64,000 nucleotides of DNA from Tardibacter chloracetimidivorans (GCF_001890385.1 NZ_CP018221.1:2963501-3027500), one strand, 5' to 3'. Positions 17,240 to 27,300 are shown, counted from the first letter of the stretch. Notes: a model not told the origin generated them from the letters alone. A program made the numbers and translations.

Positions 17240-19426
17240 ATGCTGAGTAGGTTCCATGGAGTTGGCGTGTCGCTGGTTGCGTTGGCATTCGCGTCGGCTG
17301 CTGCTGCGCAAGAGGTTCGCCCGGGCGGTGGAGATACGCAGCTCTCCGCAGACGGGGATGCGTCATCTGCCGTCGGTGGCGGGGTGGAGGACATTGTCGT
17401 CACCGCGCAACGACGGAATGAGAACCTCCAGAAAGTTCCGATCGCCGTTCAGGCGTTTAGTGAGACTGAGCTGGAAGCGGCAGGGATCACCAGCACTGTC
17501 GACCTCGCCCGGATAACGCCGGGACTCACCTATGGCCGCGGTGTTGGCCTGGGTTCGCCCTTCTTGCGGGGAGTAGGCACGTCTGCGAATGGTCCTGGGA
17601 CTGAAAACTCCGTCGCGGTCTACGTCGATGGTGTCTATTACGCGACCAAGGCTTCCGCGGTTACCGATCTTGAAAGTGTTGAACGAATTGAGGTGCTAAA
17701 GGGACCCCAGGGCACGCTTTTTGGTCGAAATGCATCCGGTGGCCTGATTCAGATAATCACGGCGGACCCTTCGGACGACCCCGAGCTTGCCTTGAAGGCA
17801 GGCTACGCCAATTACGATACTGTCACGCTCAGCGGCTACGGGAACTTGCCGTTAACAGATACTTTGGCTGCTAACCTGTCGGCGTCGTATTGGAACCAAG
17901 GTGAGGGTTGGGGGGAAAACATCGCTACCGGCAATGATGTAAACCTCACGGATAAATTCAATACCCGCGGCAAGATCAAGTGGGAGCCCTCCTCATCGAC
18001 GCGAGTAACACTCGTGGGGGATTACGCCTACCTCGACACATCTGTGGGCCTGGCGCTACAGCCGCTTCCCGGTCTCAAGCCAGCTCTTGCGGGATTTTTC
18101 ACAGGAGGAAAGTACGACGTCGATCTAGATACCGATGTCGGGATCACGTCGAGAAGCGGGGGCGTCAGTCTGAAGGTCGAGCACGAATTCTCTTTTGCTG
18201 ATTTCCTCAGTATTTCGGCCTGGAGAGGAACCCACTACACCTTTGTGCTCGATAATGACTACACGGCCGTTCCTCGCCAGACGTCTATCGCTGATGCTCG
18301 TGAAGACCAGTATAGCCAGGAATTTCAGTTTTCCGGCGGAACGCCGTCAACCTTGCAGTGGACGGCGGGTGTATACCTGTTCTCCTATGACGGAAACCAG
18401 ACGTTCACGAATCGGGGGATCGGATTTCCGACACTGCAATATTCCGGCTTGCATGGCAGGCAGCGAGCAGCCTCTCAAGCCGTCTACGCTCAGGTGACAA
18501 AGGAGCTGTTTCCTCGCACCCGCCTGACGGTAGGCGGGCGCTATACCTGGGAAAAGCGTAAACTGGACGGGTATTTTCTGTCGGCCAGTCTGGCGGGCGT
18601 TGTCACAACGACGCCAGTGCCCGACCAAAAGACAAGTTTCAAGAAGCCAACCTGGAGAGTGGCCCTGGAGCACGACTTCGCTGACGATGTGCTCGGCTAT
18701 CTCAGCTATAACCGAGGCTTCAAGAGCGGTGTCTATAATATTCTCAGCCTGACGGGCGCGCCGGTCAGGCCGGAAATAGTTGACGCATATGAGGCGGGCC
18801 TCAAGACAACCTTCTTGGATCGAAAGGTCCGATTGAATGTCGCCGCTTTTCGTTACGGGTTTCAGGACATCCAGCTAGGTTCGTTCGCGCTTGCCGGCTC
18901 CATTTCCCTGCGAAACGCTGCTCGGGCCGAGATCTATGGCATTGATGTCGATTTCGAGGTTGCCCCGACCTCCAGGTTACGGTTGTCCGGATCGGCCGAG
19001 TGGCTGCACGCTCGGTTCACGTCATTTCCGGGAGCACCTGCCGCTGTGCCTCTCCCCACTGGAGGCAACAGTACGGCCAATATCGATGCGTCGGGCAACC
19101 ATATGATACGTGCGCCAAGCTTTACCGCTAACGCTGCCGTTAACTACACGGTGCCGGTGGGCGACGGTGAGATCGACTTTAATTTGAACTATACGTATTC
19201 TTCGAAAAGCTACCAAGAATTTGATGAATATCTGTTCGTGCCTGAGCTTAGTCTGGTAAACGCCCAGATAGCTTGGCAAATAAATGACATGTATAAAATC
19301 TCCATATGGGGTAGAAACTTGACCAACAAGTTCTATTACTATAACATGAGTGCGGTTAATCTCGCATCGACGGGCTCTGCTGCCGACCCAAGAACCTACG
19401 GAGTAAATTTTGAGGTCCGGTTCTGA
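17240..19426 (+). CDS. TonB-dependent outer-membrane receptor
   Basis: A 728-residue receptor with an N-terminal signal peptide (cleavage near ASAAAAQE, about residue 24). A TonB-box-like segment EDIVVTAQRRNENLQKVPIA leads into the plug domain (VERIEVLKGPQGTLFGRNASGG), then a 22-strand-type barrel ending in aromatic FEVRF, the usual C-terminal beta signal. The ATG follows GAGGAGA. Sphingomonads use many such receptors for aromatic or polycyclic substrates; here the ligand is unknown but should be the substrate of the island. First gene of the plus-strand arm under promoter copy C. Confidence 0.93.
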   Translation: MLSRFHGVGVSLVALAFASAAAAQEVRPGGGDTQLSADGDASSAVGGGVEDIVVTAQRRNENLQKVPIAVQAFSETELEAAGITSTVDLARITPGLTYGRGVGLGSPFLRGVGTSANGPGTENSVAVYVDGVYYATKASAVTDLESVERIEVLKGPQGTLFGRNASGGLIQIITADPSDDPELALKAGYANYDTVTLSGYGNLPLTDTLAANLSASYWNQGEGWGENIATGNDVNLTDKFNTRGKIKWEPSSSTRVTLVGDYAYLDTSVGLALQPLPGLKPALAGFFTGGKYDVDLDTDVGITSRSGGVSLKVEHEFSFADFLSISAWRGTHYTFVLDNDYTAVPRQTSIADAREDQYSQEFQFSGGTPSTLQWTAGVYLFSYDGNQTFTNRGIGFPTLQYSGLHGRQRAASQAVYAQVTKELFPRTRLTVGGRYTWEKRKLDGYFLSASLAGVVTTTPVPDQKTSFKKPTWRVALEHDFADDVLGYLSYNRGFKSGVYNILSLTGAPVRPEIVDAYEAGLKTTFLDRKVRLNVAAFRYGFQDIQLGSFALAGSISLRNAARAEIYGIDVDFEVAPTSRLRLSGSAEWLHARFTSFPGAPAAVPLPTGGNSTANIDASGNHMIRAPSFTANAAVNYTVPVGDGEIDFNLNYTYSSKSYQEFDEYLFVPELSLVNAQIAWQINDMYKISIWGRNLTNKFYYYNMSAVNLASTGSAADPRTYGVNFEVRF

Positions 19427-19502
19427 TCCCGAGTTTTTCTGAGATCGGATTGGTATTGCCTGGCATGTTTCGCTTGAACCACTGTGCAGAGGCGTCGAGT
19501 CG

Positions 19503-20846
19503 TTGACAGCGATAACTGAATCCTTGTCTATCGGGGAGCGTCTGGACCGCGTGGCGCCCGGACGCTACCTCCTCAAATGGACACTTTTTGTACGATTTGC
19601 GTTGTTCTGGGATTTCTTCGACCTATCCATGGCCGGAGTACTTTTGGGCCTTTGGCTGCATTCAGGGGCTTCGAGTGCCGGCCTCAACGCCGCTTTCATA
19701 TCGGTAACTGCCCTCGGCATGCTCGTCGGAAACATAGCGGCAGCGGCCTTCGTCGACCGGGTGGGGCGTAAGACCACGCTTCTATGGGCCTTATCGCTCG
19801 TAGCAGTCTCCTCGCTGCTGTCGGCAATCCTGCCTTTTTCCATGGCGGCGCTGATCGCGCTTCGATTTGTCTGCGGTCTTGGCATGGGCTCGATGCCGGT
19901 TCCGGCAACATTGCTCCTGGTTGAAGTCACCCCCGCCACGGCGCGTGCATCGTGGACCTTCTGGTCAAGCCTGGTTGGTCAGGCCGGTCTGTTTGCGTCC
20001 GCTGTCGCCGCGTACCTGCTCTTGCCAACGTACAGCTGGCGCTGGATGTTCGCGATACCCGGCATATCGTGTTTGCTTCTCCTCATATTAAGTCGCGCAA
20101 TGCCGGAGTCGCCGCGCTGGTTAGCCGGGAAGGGCCGTGATGCTGAGGCCGATGCCATTGTAACGAAGTTCGAAGGCGATAAGCGGGGTGTGATATCAAG
20201 TGATCGGCAAACGGTGCTTGCCCCACCAGCCATCGTGGACGATTCCAATCCACCACGCTTTAAATACGCGAAGAGGCTCGTCGTAGCTTGCCTGATCCTG
20301 ATCGCTGCCAATGCGGGCACATATTTATTCATGCAATGGCTGCCGACCATACTCCTTGCTGCACAGATCGATCTGTCCAACAGTCTGATTTACAACCTTG
20401 TAATAGTGAGCGGAACACTATTGGCAGGCATTGCAGGTGGGTTGATCGGCGACCGCGTCGGCAGGCGAAAGATGATAATAATTTCGTCTATCCTCGGCTT
20501 CTGTTCGGCGGCTTCTTTTATCTCGTTGATAAACTATTCCTCGGCTTTAGGAATGGGCGCCGGTTTTTTCCTGCTTGCAATTCTCACCTACCTCGGCACG
20601 GTGGGCTTCCTCTACACCAGCGAGATATTCCCAACTCGTATTCGAGGCGCCTGTCTGGGAGTTGCCACCTCAACCTTCCGGGTGTGTAATGTTGTTCTGC
20701 CTTTGGTCGTTGTTGCGTTGACGCCCATCGGCATCGGCTACGCAGTTACAGGGACGATAGCCGTCCTGCTCGTCGCCGTAGCATTCGCGGCATCCACGAT
20801 ACGTATAGAAACCGCTGGCATTCCGCTGGATACCCACGCCCGCTAG
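19503..20846 (+). CDS. MFS transporter
   Basis: A 447-residue inner-membrane permease with about twelve hydrophobic helices. The loop 2-3 motif DRVGRKTTLLWALSL and the equivalent after helix 8, GDRVGRRKMIIIS, mark the sugar/aromatic-acid (AAHS-like) branches of the family. The start is taken as TTG 19503, as no ATG precedes helix 1; the frame keeps about 30 residues before that helix. It lies 76 bp after the receptor gene and probably imports the same compound across the inner membrane. Confidence 0.88.
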   Translation: MTAITESLSIGERLDRVAPGRYLLKWTLFVRFALFWDFFDLSMAGVLLGLWLHSGASSAGLNAAFISVTALGMLVGNIAAAAFVDRVGRKTTLLWALSLVAVSSLLSAILPFSMAALIALRFVCGLGMGSMPVPATLLLVEVTPATARASWTFWSSLVGQAGLFASAVAAYLLLPTYSWRWMFAIPGISCLLLLILSRAMPESPRWLAGKGRDAEADAIVTKFEGDKRGVISSDRQTVLAPPAIVDDSNPPRFKYAKRLVVACLILIAANAGTYLFMQWLPTILLAAQIDLSNSLIYNLVIVSGTLLAGIAGGLIGDRVGRRKMIIISSILGFCSAASFISLINYSSALGMGAGFFLLAILTYLGTVGFLYTSEIFPTRIRGACLGVATSTFRVCNVVLPLVVVALTPIGIGYAVTGTIAVLLVAVAFAASTIRIETAGIPLDTHAR

Positions 20847-20869
20847 CAATTGTGCGAAAGGAAGCTGTT

Positions 20870-22183
20870 ATGATGAATCTGTTCGCCGTGCTCACTAATA
20901 CGGGGTTTCACCTCGCCGGATGGCGCCATCCATCCGCGTGGACTGACACTATGATGAACCTCGAACAGTACATCGAGTTCGCACAGAAGGCCGAAGCAGC
21001 TAAGCTGGACGCCGTCTTTCTCGCCGATGGGAATGGAGTGCGTGATCTTGATCAACCCGAGATTTACAAGGCCCTTCGCGTGGACGGACGACCGTCCGTC
21101 TTCGAGCCGCTGACGCTGTTCAGCGCACTTTCACAGCATACAAGTCGGATTGGTTTCGTGGCGACCGCCGTTACCTCTTTCGATCAACCCTATTTTGTTG
21201 CGCGTCGATTTGCCTCGCTGGACCATCTCACCGGCGGGCGGGCTGGCTGGAACATCGTCACGGGCTCCTACGAAGATGATGCGCTGAATTTCAATCGCGA
21301 CGCACACGAGGAAAAGGAACTTCGTTATGAGCGCGCGCACGAATTCGTCGATGTTTGTGTGGGGTTGTGGAGCGGTTGGAAGGAGAATGCGTTCCCGGAG
21401 GACAAGGCTACCGGTGTCTACGCCGATCCCGAAAAAGTGAGTTCACTAAATCACAAGGGTCGTTTCTACCAGGTTCGCGGTCCCCTCAACATCATGACGC
21501 CCCCACAGGGGCGGCCGTTGCTGGTGCATGCTGGTCAGTCCGAAGGGGGACGGGACCTCGCGGCTCGATATGCAGACGCCATCTTTGCGGCAGTGCGTAC
21601 GAAGGCCGCCAGTAAGGAACTGCGGGCCGACATCCTAGAGCGCGCCCGGCGTTTCGGCCGCGATCCCAAGGAAATCAAGTTTCTGCCGGGAATGACGCCT
21701 TATCACGGCAGCTCAAAGAAAAATGCGGAGGCTAGAATCGCAGGTCTTTCAGAGCTCATTCCGCCGGCAGTTGGAATCCAGCACCTGGTTCACTCCGTGA
21801 AGCATCCGTTTACCGTAGAGGACCTCGATAAGCCAATGCCGCTGTTGGAGGCTGACGTTATCGGTGCCGGGTCACCTCGTAAATTGGTGAACGAATATGT
21901 GCGCGCAGACGCAGTAACTGTCCGTCAAGCCTATCAGCGCCTGATTCCCGGCCTCGGCCTGCCGATCTTCGCCGGGACGGCTACGGATATCGCTGACGAG
22001 ATGGAGGACTGGTACCGGGACGGTGCTTGTGACGGCTTCATGGTCGGTCTCCCGGTCGTGCCGATAGACCTCGATTCGTTCACACAAGAAGTTGTTCCTG
22101 AGCTCCAGCGGCGCGGACTTTTTCGCCGTGAGTACAGCGACGGCACTCTCAGGGACGTGATGGGATATCCAAAAGCATCTTGA
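20870..22183 (+). CDS. Luciferase-like FMNH2-dependent monooxygenase (NtaA/SnaA/DszA group)
   Basis: A 437-residue TIM-barrel flavin monooxygenase. Landmarks include FHLAGWRHP, the long DHLTGGRAGWNIVTG segment with YEDDALNF, and GRPLLVHAGQSEGGRDLAARYADAIFA, all typical of the NtaA/EmoA/DszA group rather than of true luciferases. These two-component enzymes attack C-N or C-S bonds or ketones and need reduced FMN from a reductase. ATG 20870 follows AAAGGAAG; a GTG at 20852 is possible. No dedicated reductase is adjacent, though the nitroreductase at 12240 could serve. Confidence 0.92.
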   Translation: MMNLFAVLTNTGFHLAGWRHPSAWTDTMMNLEQYIEFAQKAEAAKLDAVFLADGNGVRDLDQPEIYKALRVDGRPSVFEPLTLFSALSQHTSRIGFVATAVTSFDQPYFVARRFASLDHLTGGRAGWNIVTGSYEDDALNFNRDAHEEKELRYERAHEFVDVCVGLWSGWKENAFPEDKATGVYADPEKVSSLNHKGRFYQVRGPLNIMTPPQGRPLLVHAGQSEGGRDLAARYADAIFAAVRTKAASKELRADILERARRFGRDPKEIKFLPGMTPYHGSSKKNAEARIAGLSELIPPAVGIQHLVHSVKHPFTVEDLDKPMPLLEADVIGAGSPRKLVNEYVRADAVTVRQAYQRLIPGLGLPIFAGTATDIADEMEDWYRDGACDGFMVGLPVVPIDLDSFTQEVVPELQRRGLFRREYSDGTLRDVMGYPKAS

Positions 22184-23119
22184 TGTCCTTTCAACGACAT
22201 TGCTGAGTAATCAGGATGGAAAAGCGTGAGAGAGTTGGTTCGCAATGAGACATGACGATCATTTCGATGACGCTACCCAAGTCATTGTGTCGACGCGTTC
22301 AAGACAAGAGCCTTTGACAGCTCTCCCGCCCGTCTATCATGCATCGACAATATTCTTTGAGAATATTGATCTGTACGAAGAAGCCGTAAAATCGGTCGTA
22401 TCCGGAGAACCTGACCGATACGCGTACGGAACTGCGGGCACTCCAACAACCGCCCAGCTAGCTCAAGTGATTAGCGAGGTGGAGGGCAGAGGGCATGATT
22501 GCCGCACCGCCCTCGTGCCATCTGGTAAACATGCAATAATAGCAGTATTTCTTTCATTTCTTTCTAGCGGCGACCATGTTCTGATATCTGACTCCGTATA
22601 CGGTCCCGCACGGATATTTGCCGAAGAAGAGCTGACCCGTTTTGGAATAGAGGTAGAATTCTTCGACCCGCTTATTGATGCCGATAGTCTATCTGAAAGA
22701 TTCCGGTCGTCTACCAGGATGATATACCTGGAGAGCCCGGGAACGATGACATTCGATGTTATCGACGTTCCGGCAATTTCTGCAATTGCGCGCCAAAATA
22801 ATATTTTGGTAGCGGCTGACAATGCTTGGGGATCCCCGTTTTTTGGAAAGCCGTTCGATTGGGGCGTCGACATTTCCATACTACCTCTTACAAAATTCTG
22901 GAACGGACATTCCGACCTCGTGATGGGCGCAATTGTCGTTCGAACGCAGCATTGGGATCCGTTATGGCGCTACATTCAGCGGACGAGTCCATCTGTCACC
23001 AGTCAAGACGCCTATCTGGTATTGCGTGGCGTCAGGACCGCGGCAGTTCGCCTTAAGCAGCACGAAGCTACCGGGATGCTCCTTGCTCATTGGCTCGAAA
23101 GCCAGGAGGAAGTCGCGAA

Positions 23120-23159
23120 TGTTCTTCCGTGCCTATCCGCTTGACGCATACACCCACTA
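23120..23159. repeat. Left end of the IS1595 element: target duplication and inverted repeat
   Basis: TGTTCTTC (23120-23127) is the target duplicate. The element then begins CGTGCCTATCCGCTT and continues with CATACACCCACTA; the 32-bp arm matches the right arm except for about three bases in the centre. Confidence 0.9.
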
Positions 23160-24277
23160 CATCTAGTGGCTGCCTTGTGGCGCGCGCCTGACTTTTCCTG
23201 CGGCTTGGTGCCACCCAAAGCGGTTGTAAAGGGTGGGGATTGTGGACGTTCTTGACCGCGACAAGCTGCCGTTCCCGAAATCCCTCCCCGAGTTCCAGCG
23301 GCTTTTCCCGGATGATGGCGCTTGCGCGTCCTGGCTTGAAAAAGCTCGCTGGCCTGATGGATTTGCGTGCCCACGCTGTGGCGTCGTCGGCGATCCGTTT
23401 CGTTTCACCACTCGGCCTGTCATCCTGATGTGCCGCTCGTGTCGCCGTCAGACCGGCCTGATGGTCGGCACGGCCATGGAACGAAGCCACATCCCGCTCA
23501 GCGTGTGGTTCTGGGCCGCTTACCTGGTTGCGAGTCAGACGACCGGCATATCTGCCGTCCAGTTGCAGCGCCAGCTTGGCCTGACCCGGTACGAGACGGC
23601 CTTTGGCCTGCTCCATAAACTGCGCGCCGCGATGGTGCGCCCCGATCAGGATCGGATCGGCGGGCAGAGCGGTCAGCATGTCGAGGTCGATGAGACCTGG
23701 ATCGGCGGGCGAACGCGCGGCGAAGGCCGGGGAACCCACCACAAAACGCTGGTGGTCGCCGCCGTCGAAGTTCGTCACCGGGAGCCTGGCACTGGCCAGG
23801 ACCGCCGCCGGAACGGACGCTATGCCGGAAGGGTTCGATTGGCCATCGGTGCAGACCGCAGTGCCGGTGCCCTTGGTGGCTTTGTACAGAGCGCGGTCGA
23901 GCCGGGAACGCTGGTCATCACCGATGATTGGAGCGGCTATAGCGGGTTGCAGGGCGGCGGTTACGACCATCACGCCATCGCCCAGTGTGGCGACCCGGAG
24001 GTGTCCGAAGAGTTCCTGCCCATCGTCCATCTGGTGTTCTCAAACCTCAAAGCGTGGCTCAACGGCATCCACCACGGCGTCAGCACCAAGCATCTGCAAG
24101 CCTACCTCAACGAGTTCACTTTCCGCTTCAATCGCCGCTTCTACCCGTTCAACGCCTTCCGATCCCTCCTCGGGATCGCCAGTGATATCGAGGCGCCGAC
24201 CTTTGCCGAACTCTACTCAGGCCAATGGACCCACCATACCATATCTAGTGGGTGTATGCCTTAAGCGGATAGGCACG
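23128..24277 (+). mobile_element. IS1595-family insertion sequence, 1150 bp
   Basis: Complete element with 32-bp imperfect inverted repeats, one transposase gene and an 8-bp direct duplication of TGTTCTTC, the duplication length of the IS1595 family. The interrupted gene is still perfectly in frame around it, so the insertion is probably recent. Confidence 0.93.
23242..24264 (+). CDS. IS1595-family transposase
   Basis: A 340-residue transposase starting at GTG 23242 (giving MDVLDRDKLPFPKSLPEF; a GTG at 23233 is also in frame). The N-terminus has the family's zinc ribbon: CPRCG at about residue 47 and CRSC about 25 residues later. The DDE domain shows VDETWIGGR and TDDWSGYSGL as the two aspartate positions, and the conserved YLNEFTFRFNRR near the C-terminus. 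It fills the element. Confidence 0.92.
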   Translation: MDVLDRDKLPFPKSLPEFQRLFPDDGACASWLEKARWPDGFACPRCGVVGDPFRFTTRPVILMCRSCRRQTGLMVGTAMERSHIPLSVWFWAAYLVASQTTGISAVQLQRQLGLTRYETAFGLLHKLRAAMVRPDQDRIGGQSGQHVEVDETWIGGRTRGEGRGTHHKTLVVAAVEVRHREPGTGQDRRRNGRYAGRVRLAIGADRSAGALGGFVQSAVEPGTLVITDDWSGYSGLQGGGYDHHAIAQCGDPEVSEEFLPIVHLVFSNLKAWLNGIHHGVSTKHLQAYLNEFTFRFNRRFYPFNAFRSLLGIASDIEAPTFAELYSGQWTHHTISSGCMP

Positions 24278-24285
24278 TGTTCTTC
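24246..24285. repeat. Right end of the IS1595 element: inverted repeat and target duplication
   Basis: The right arm ends AAGCGGATAGGCACG at 24277, the complement of the left start, followed by TGTTCTTC (24278-24285), the second target copy. Confidence 0.9.
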
Positions 24286-24730
24286 ATCCCGGATTGCCAT
24301 CCTTTGGATCTCACGAGCAATGGCGCAAAGACTTTACCGGTAGTTGCGGCCTGTTTTCGATTGAATTGAAGTCCGTCGGAGACGCCGCTCAAGATATGCT
24401 GAGGGCAAAGATCTTTTGCGAGAGTCTAAGGCTTTTCCGTATTGGTGGTTCATGGGGCGGAGTCGACAGTATGGTTATGATCGGCGCCATCAAGCGGACG
24501 AAACGATTGTGGGCGGGCGCGCCGCTCATAAGGCTTTTTGCTGGCTTGGAAAACGTGGAGGATCTCCGAAGAGATTTATCGGCCGGCTTGAGTGCGATTG
24601 GCGCCTAGTAGAACGGATGATCGCCAGCGCTACGGCTATACTGATTTGGCTAAAGTTTTGTCTTTAACTCGGAACTGAGACCATCGAAGGGTCACGTATT
24701 CAGTTCTATTATAATCGAGAAAGGAATGGC

Positions 24731-25063
24731 ATGTCACACTATTACGATAAGGAAGACGCGGCTTATCGGAGCCAGATGGCTAAAGCTGCTCCGAAGGAGT
24801 TCCAGGCGTTCGTGGGGCTTATGCGGGTGGTAGGCATTGAAGATGGTGCAATACCTCGGAAGTATAGAGAGCTTATTGCTATTGCCGTAGCGCATGCGAC
24901 AGGGTGCGTGTACTGCATTGAGGCTCACGTCAAGGATGCCAAGAAGATTGACGTAAGCAAAGAAGAGCTCAGTGAGGCGATTATGATCTCCTCGGCGCTC
25001 TGTGCTGGCGCGGCAGGGGCTCACGGGGGCATGGCCATTAAGTTCTACGATAGGGAAGATTGA
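24731..25063 (+). CDS. Carboxymuconolactone decarboxylase/AhpD-family protein
   Basis: A 110-residue all-helical protein of the CMD family. CVYCIEAH contains the redox CxxC and histidine of the AhpD-type branch, so a peroxidase or disulfide-reductase-like function is more likely than decarboxylation. YREL-IAIAVAHATGC is the family helix before the motif. SD AAGGAAT precedes the ATG. It follows the split MetC-like gene by 122 bp and TATAAT occurs at 24710-24715, though too close to the gene to be a convincing -10 box. Confidence 0.88.
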   Translation: MSHYYDKEDAAYRSQMAKAAPKEFQAFVGLMRVVGIEDGAIPRKYRELIAIAVAHATGCVYCIEAHVKDAKKIDVSKEELSEAIMISSALCAGAAGAHGGMAIKFYDRED

Positions 25064-25195
25064 TATCGGATATTCTGCCTTGGCTGGCGAATGGAGATAT
25101 GATTCACGGCGCTGCCGGTTTCTTGGCGCTGGTGACAACCTCCACAAGGTGATGCGCGCGCTGTCGAGGTCGTTTGTTCAAGACTGGGGCCAACA

Positions 25196-26269
25196 ATGAG
25201 CAATGAGAGTGGGGCCGTAGTGGACGGTCCACTGGCGGGTGTAACCGTTGTGGAGATTTCCAGCATCGGCCCCGGCCCACATGCGGCGATGCTGCTGAGG
25301 GATATGGGTGCAACCATATTGCGGGTTGAACGCCCCGGTGGCAACGGCTGGCCGAATCCTGTGGTAGATCGGGGCCGGTCGGTTCTCGAGCTAGACCTGA
25401 GAAGTGCCGCGGGCAAGGAACAGTGCCTGAAGCTGACTGACAATGCTGACGTACTGATCGAGGGCTTCCGTCCCGGTGTCATGGAGCGACTCGGCCTGGG
25501 CCCAGATGTGCTGTGTGAGCGGAACAGTCGTTTGATCTATGGTCGCATGACGGGTTGGGGGCAGGACGGTCCACTGGCCAGAGCGGCCGGCCATGACATT
25601 AATTATATCGCCCTCACTGGAGCGCTGGCTGCTCTCCGGAGTGATGAGGGGCCACCTCGTCCACCGCTCAATCTCGTCGGCGACTTTGGTGGTGGATCAA
25701 CCTATCTCGTAATGGGGGTCCTCGCTGCGTTGTTTCAACGGGCACAGACGGGTGAAGGGCAGATCGTCGATGCGGCAATCGTCGATGGCGTGGCTTCGCT
25801 CATGTCTTTCTTTGCAGGGCTTGTCCCATCGGGAGCGATCTCGCTGGAGCCCGGACAAAATTGGATCGGGGGAGGGGCTCCTTTCTACCGCTGTTACCGT
25901 TGCGCCGACGGACGCGATATCGCGGTCGGCGCTGTTGAGCAGCAGTTCTACCGCCAACTCCTCGAGTTGATCGGCGCACCGGCAACACTGCTGGAAAGCC
26001 AGAACGATCACGCGCGCTGGCCAGCCGACTCAGAGGTCCTTGCCGGTATCTTCGCGGGGCGTAGCCGCGACGACTGGTGTAAGTTATTGGAGGGCACGGA
26101 CGCCTGCTTTGCCCCCGTTCTCACTTTGGAGGAAGCGGCCGACCACCCGCACAATCGCGCCAGAGAGCAATATCGCACGCGTGATGGAGCGCTGCACGCC
26201 GCCCCCGCGCCGCGTTTTATACGTAACCGCAGCCCAGCTTTTCCCTCAAAAGCGAGGGTAAAAGGATAA
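25196..26269 (+). CDS. CaiB/BaiF CoA-transferase family protein, AMACR type
   Basis: A 357-residue family III CoA enzyme. Length and the segment GHDINYIALTGAL, followed by NLVGDFGGGS, match alpha-methylacyl-CoA racemases, whose catalytic histidine and aspartate lie in these motifs, rather than formyl-CoA transferases of about 420 residues. It would epimerise a 2-methyl-branched acyl-CoA so that beta-oxidation can proceed. Together with the hydratase and BKACE gene this indicates breakdown of a branched chain attached to CoA. A transferase role remains possible. Confidence 0.85.
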   Translation: MSNESGAVVDGPLAGVTVVEISSIGPGPHAAMLLRDMGATILRVERPGGNGWPNPVVDRGRSVLELDLRSAAGKEQCLKLTDNADVLIEGFRPGVMERLGLGPDVLCERNSRLIYGRMTGWGQDGPLARAAGHDINYIALTGALAALRSDEGPPRPPLNLVGDFGGGSTYLVMGVLAALFQRAQTGEGQIVDAAIVDGVASLMSFFAGLVPSGAISLEPGQNWIGGGAPFYRCYRCADGRDIAVGAVEQQFYRQLLELIGAPATLLESQNDHARWPADSEVLAGIFAGRSRDDWCKLLEGTDACFAPVLTLEEAADHPHNRAREQYRTRDGALHAAPAPRFIRNRSPAFPSKARVKG

Positions 26270-26562
26270 AAGATATTGGGCAGGAAAGGGTTGGTTCTGC
26301 TGGCCTGCGCGATTTTCGGACGGTGCCGGTGTCGCGGCGATTGTTGGAGGACTATGTGAGGAGTATGAGGCTGCCAAAGGAACGCTCAGGGCTTTTAGAC
26401 GGTGCATAAACGCTCAATCACGTTCCGCCTTGGCCAGATTAAAGAGGCAGGCGGAGCGACGGGGCTGTCCCCGCAAGGACTTGGTATCGTTGGGGCGATG
26501 TTAGCGCTCGCGGAAGGTTTAGGGGGTTGCGCCGTGGATATTTCGGAGGCACTGTTGAACAG
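26270..26562. other. Gap before the TetR gene
   Basis: No gene, RNA or clear promoter element is recognised. Short frames on the plus strand carry no family motif. Copies of the shared island element are absent here, so TetR expression is not explained by it. Confidence 0.3.
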
Positions 26563-27300
26563 ATGATCAATGATGAATCCGATAGCGAAGGTAGAAGCGG
26601 CCGTTTGGCTCCAGCCAAGGTTCGACCGCCGAAAAGAGGGAGCAAGGCTGGCGACGAGCAGCCGCCACGTCGCGTTCGCAGCCCACGCCTCACTTCTGGC
26701 GCACGAAAGGCGTTAATCCTTGAAGGCGCCATGCGGTTTTTTGCGGAGAACGGGTTTTCTGGGACGATCCGCGATCTGGCGAGCTTCATGGGCGTCTCCA
26801 GTCCTCTGATATTCCGTTATTTTCGCACGAAAGAAGACTTGATCACCGCTGCGGTTGAAACATTGTACGTGCAGAAGATCGACAGCGAGTGGATTAATAT
26901 GCTGTCGGATCGATCGGTATCAATAGAGCAGCGGCTTAAGAGATTTTACAGATCGTACATTTTGGTCTCCGACGACTACCGCTGGATAAGGGTAGCCGTC
27001 GGGGCTGGTCTCGCGAACTTTCCTGTCATGAAGGAATATTTGAACAGCTTCATGACACCTATCTTTGATCGCATCGCGAAGGAACTGCATTTCGCTCGCA
27101 CTGGTGAAGAGATGGAAAAAGTGAGCCAGGAAGACCGTGAGCTTCTATGGCATCTCCATTCCAGTCTTGTTTATCTCCTTATCCGCAAGCACATCTATCG
27201 TTCCACGGTGACGGGCAACACGGTCGGGCACATGGATCGTTCTATTCACCATTTCCTGCAGGGTTTTGTTCCGCCGTTGGTTGACCCCCCGGCGGAATGA
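26563..27300 (+). CDS. TetR-family transcriptional regulator
   Basis: A 245-residue regulator. After a basic, proline-rich N-terminal extension of about 40 residues lies the DNA-binding domain (ILEGAMRFFAENGFSGTIRDLASFMGVSSPLIFRYFRTKEDL, given here in pieces: ENGFSGTIRDLA, GVSSPLIFRYF, KEDLI). The all-helical C-terminal domain should bind an inducer. ATG 26563 is preferred over TTG 26527. It is the only dedicated regulator in the island and the best candidate to bind the three repeated promoter elements, by inference. Confidence 0.9.
   Translation: MINDESDSEGRSGRLAPAKVRPPKRGSKAGDEQPPRRVRSPRLTSGARKALILEGAMRFFAENGFSGTIRDLASFMGVSSPLIFRYFRTKEDLITAAVETLYVQKIDSEWINMLSDRSVSIEQRLKRFYRSYILVSDDYRWIRVAVGAGLANFPVMKEYLNSFMTPIFDRIAKELHFARTGEEMEKVSQEDRELLWHLHSSLVYLLIRKHIYRSTVTGNTVGHMDRSIHHFLQGFVPPLVDPPAE

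Larger units (their letters stand above)
22245..24608 (+). pseudogene. MetC-like PLP-dependent lyase disrupted by an IS1595 element
   Basis: Cystathionine beta-lyase-like gene of the Cys/Met PLP family. Joining 22245-23127 to 24286-24608 restores one uninterrupted frame of 402 codons (401 residues), with VLH-PGLPSFGSHEQW across the junction. PLP landmarks are intact in the first part: YAYGTAGTPTT, SDSVYGPAR, ESPGTMTFDVID, AADNAWGSP and the lysine in LTKFWNGHSD. The insertion removes the last quarter, so the product is probably inactive. Codon use and AT content differ from the core genes. Natural role may have been C-S cleavage of an island intermediate. Confidence 0.9.

Noticed and set aside
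24695-24731. TATAAT as -10 box for the CMD-family gene
   Set aside because: A transcript started there would begin inside the Shine-Dalgarno sequence, and no -35 box is seen.
26558-26580. TGATCA near the TetR start as a fourth copy of the island element
   Set aside because: Only the hexamer matches; the TTGACT block and spacing are absent, and it overlaps the start codon.
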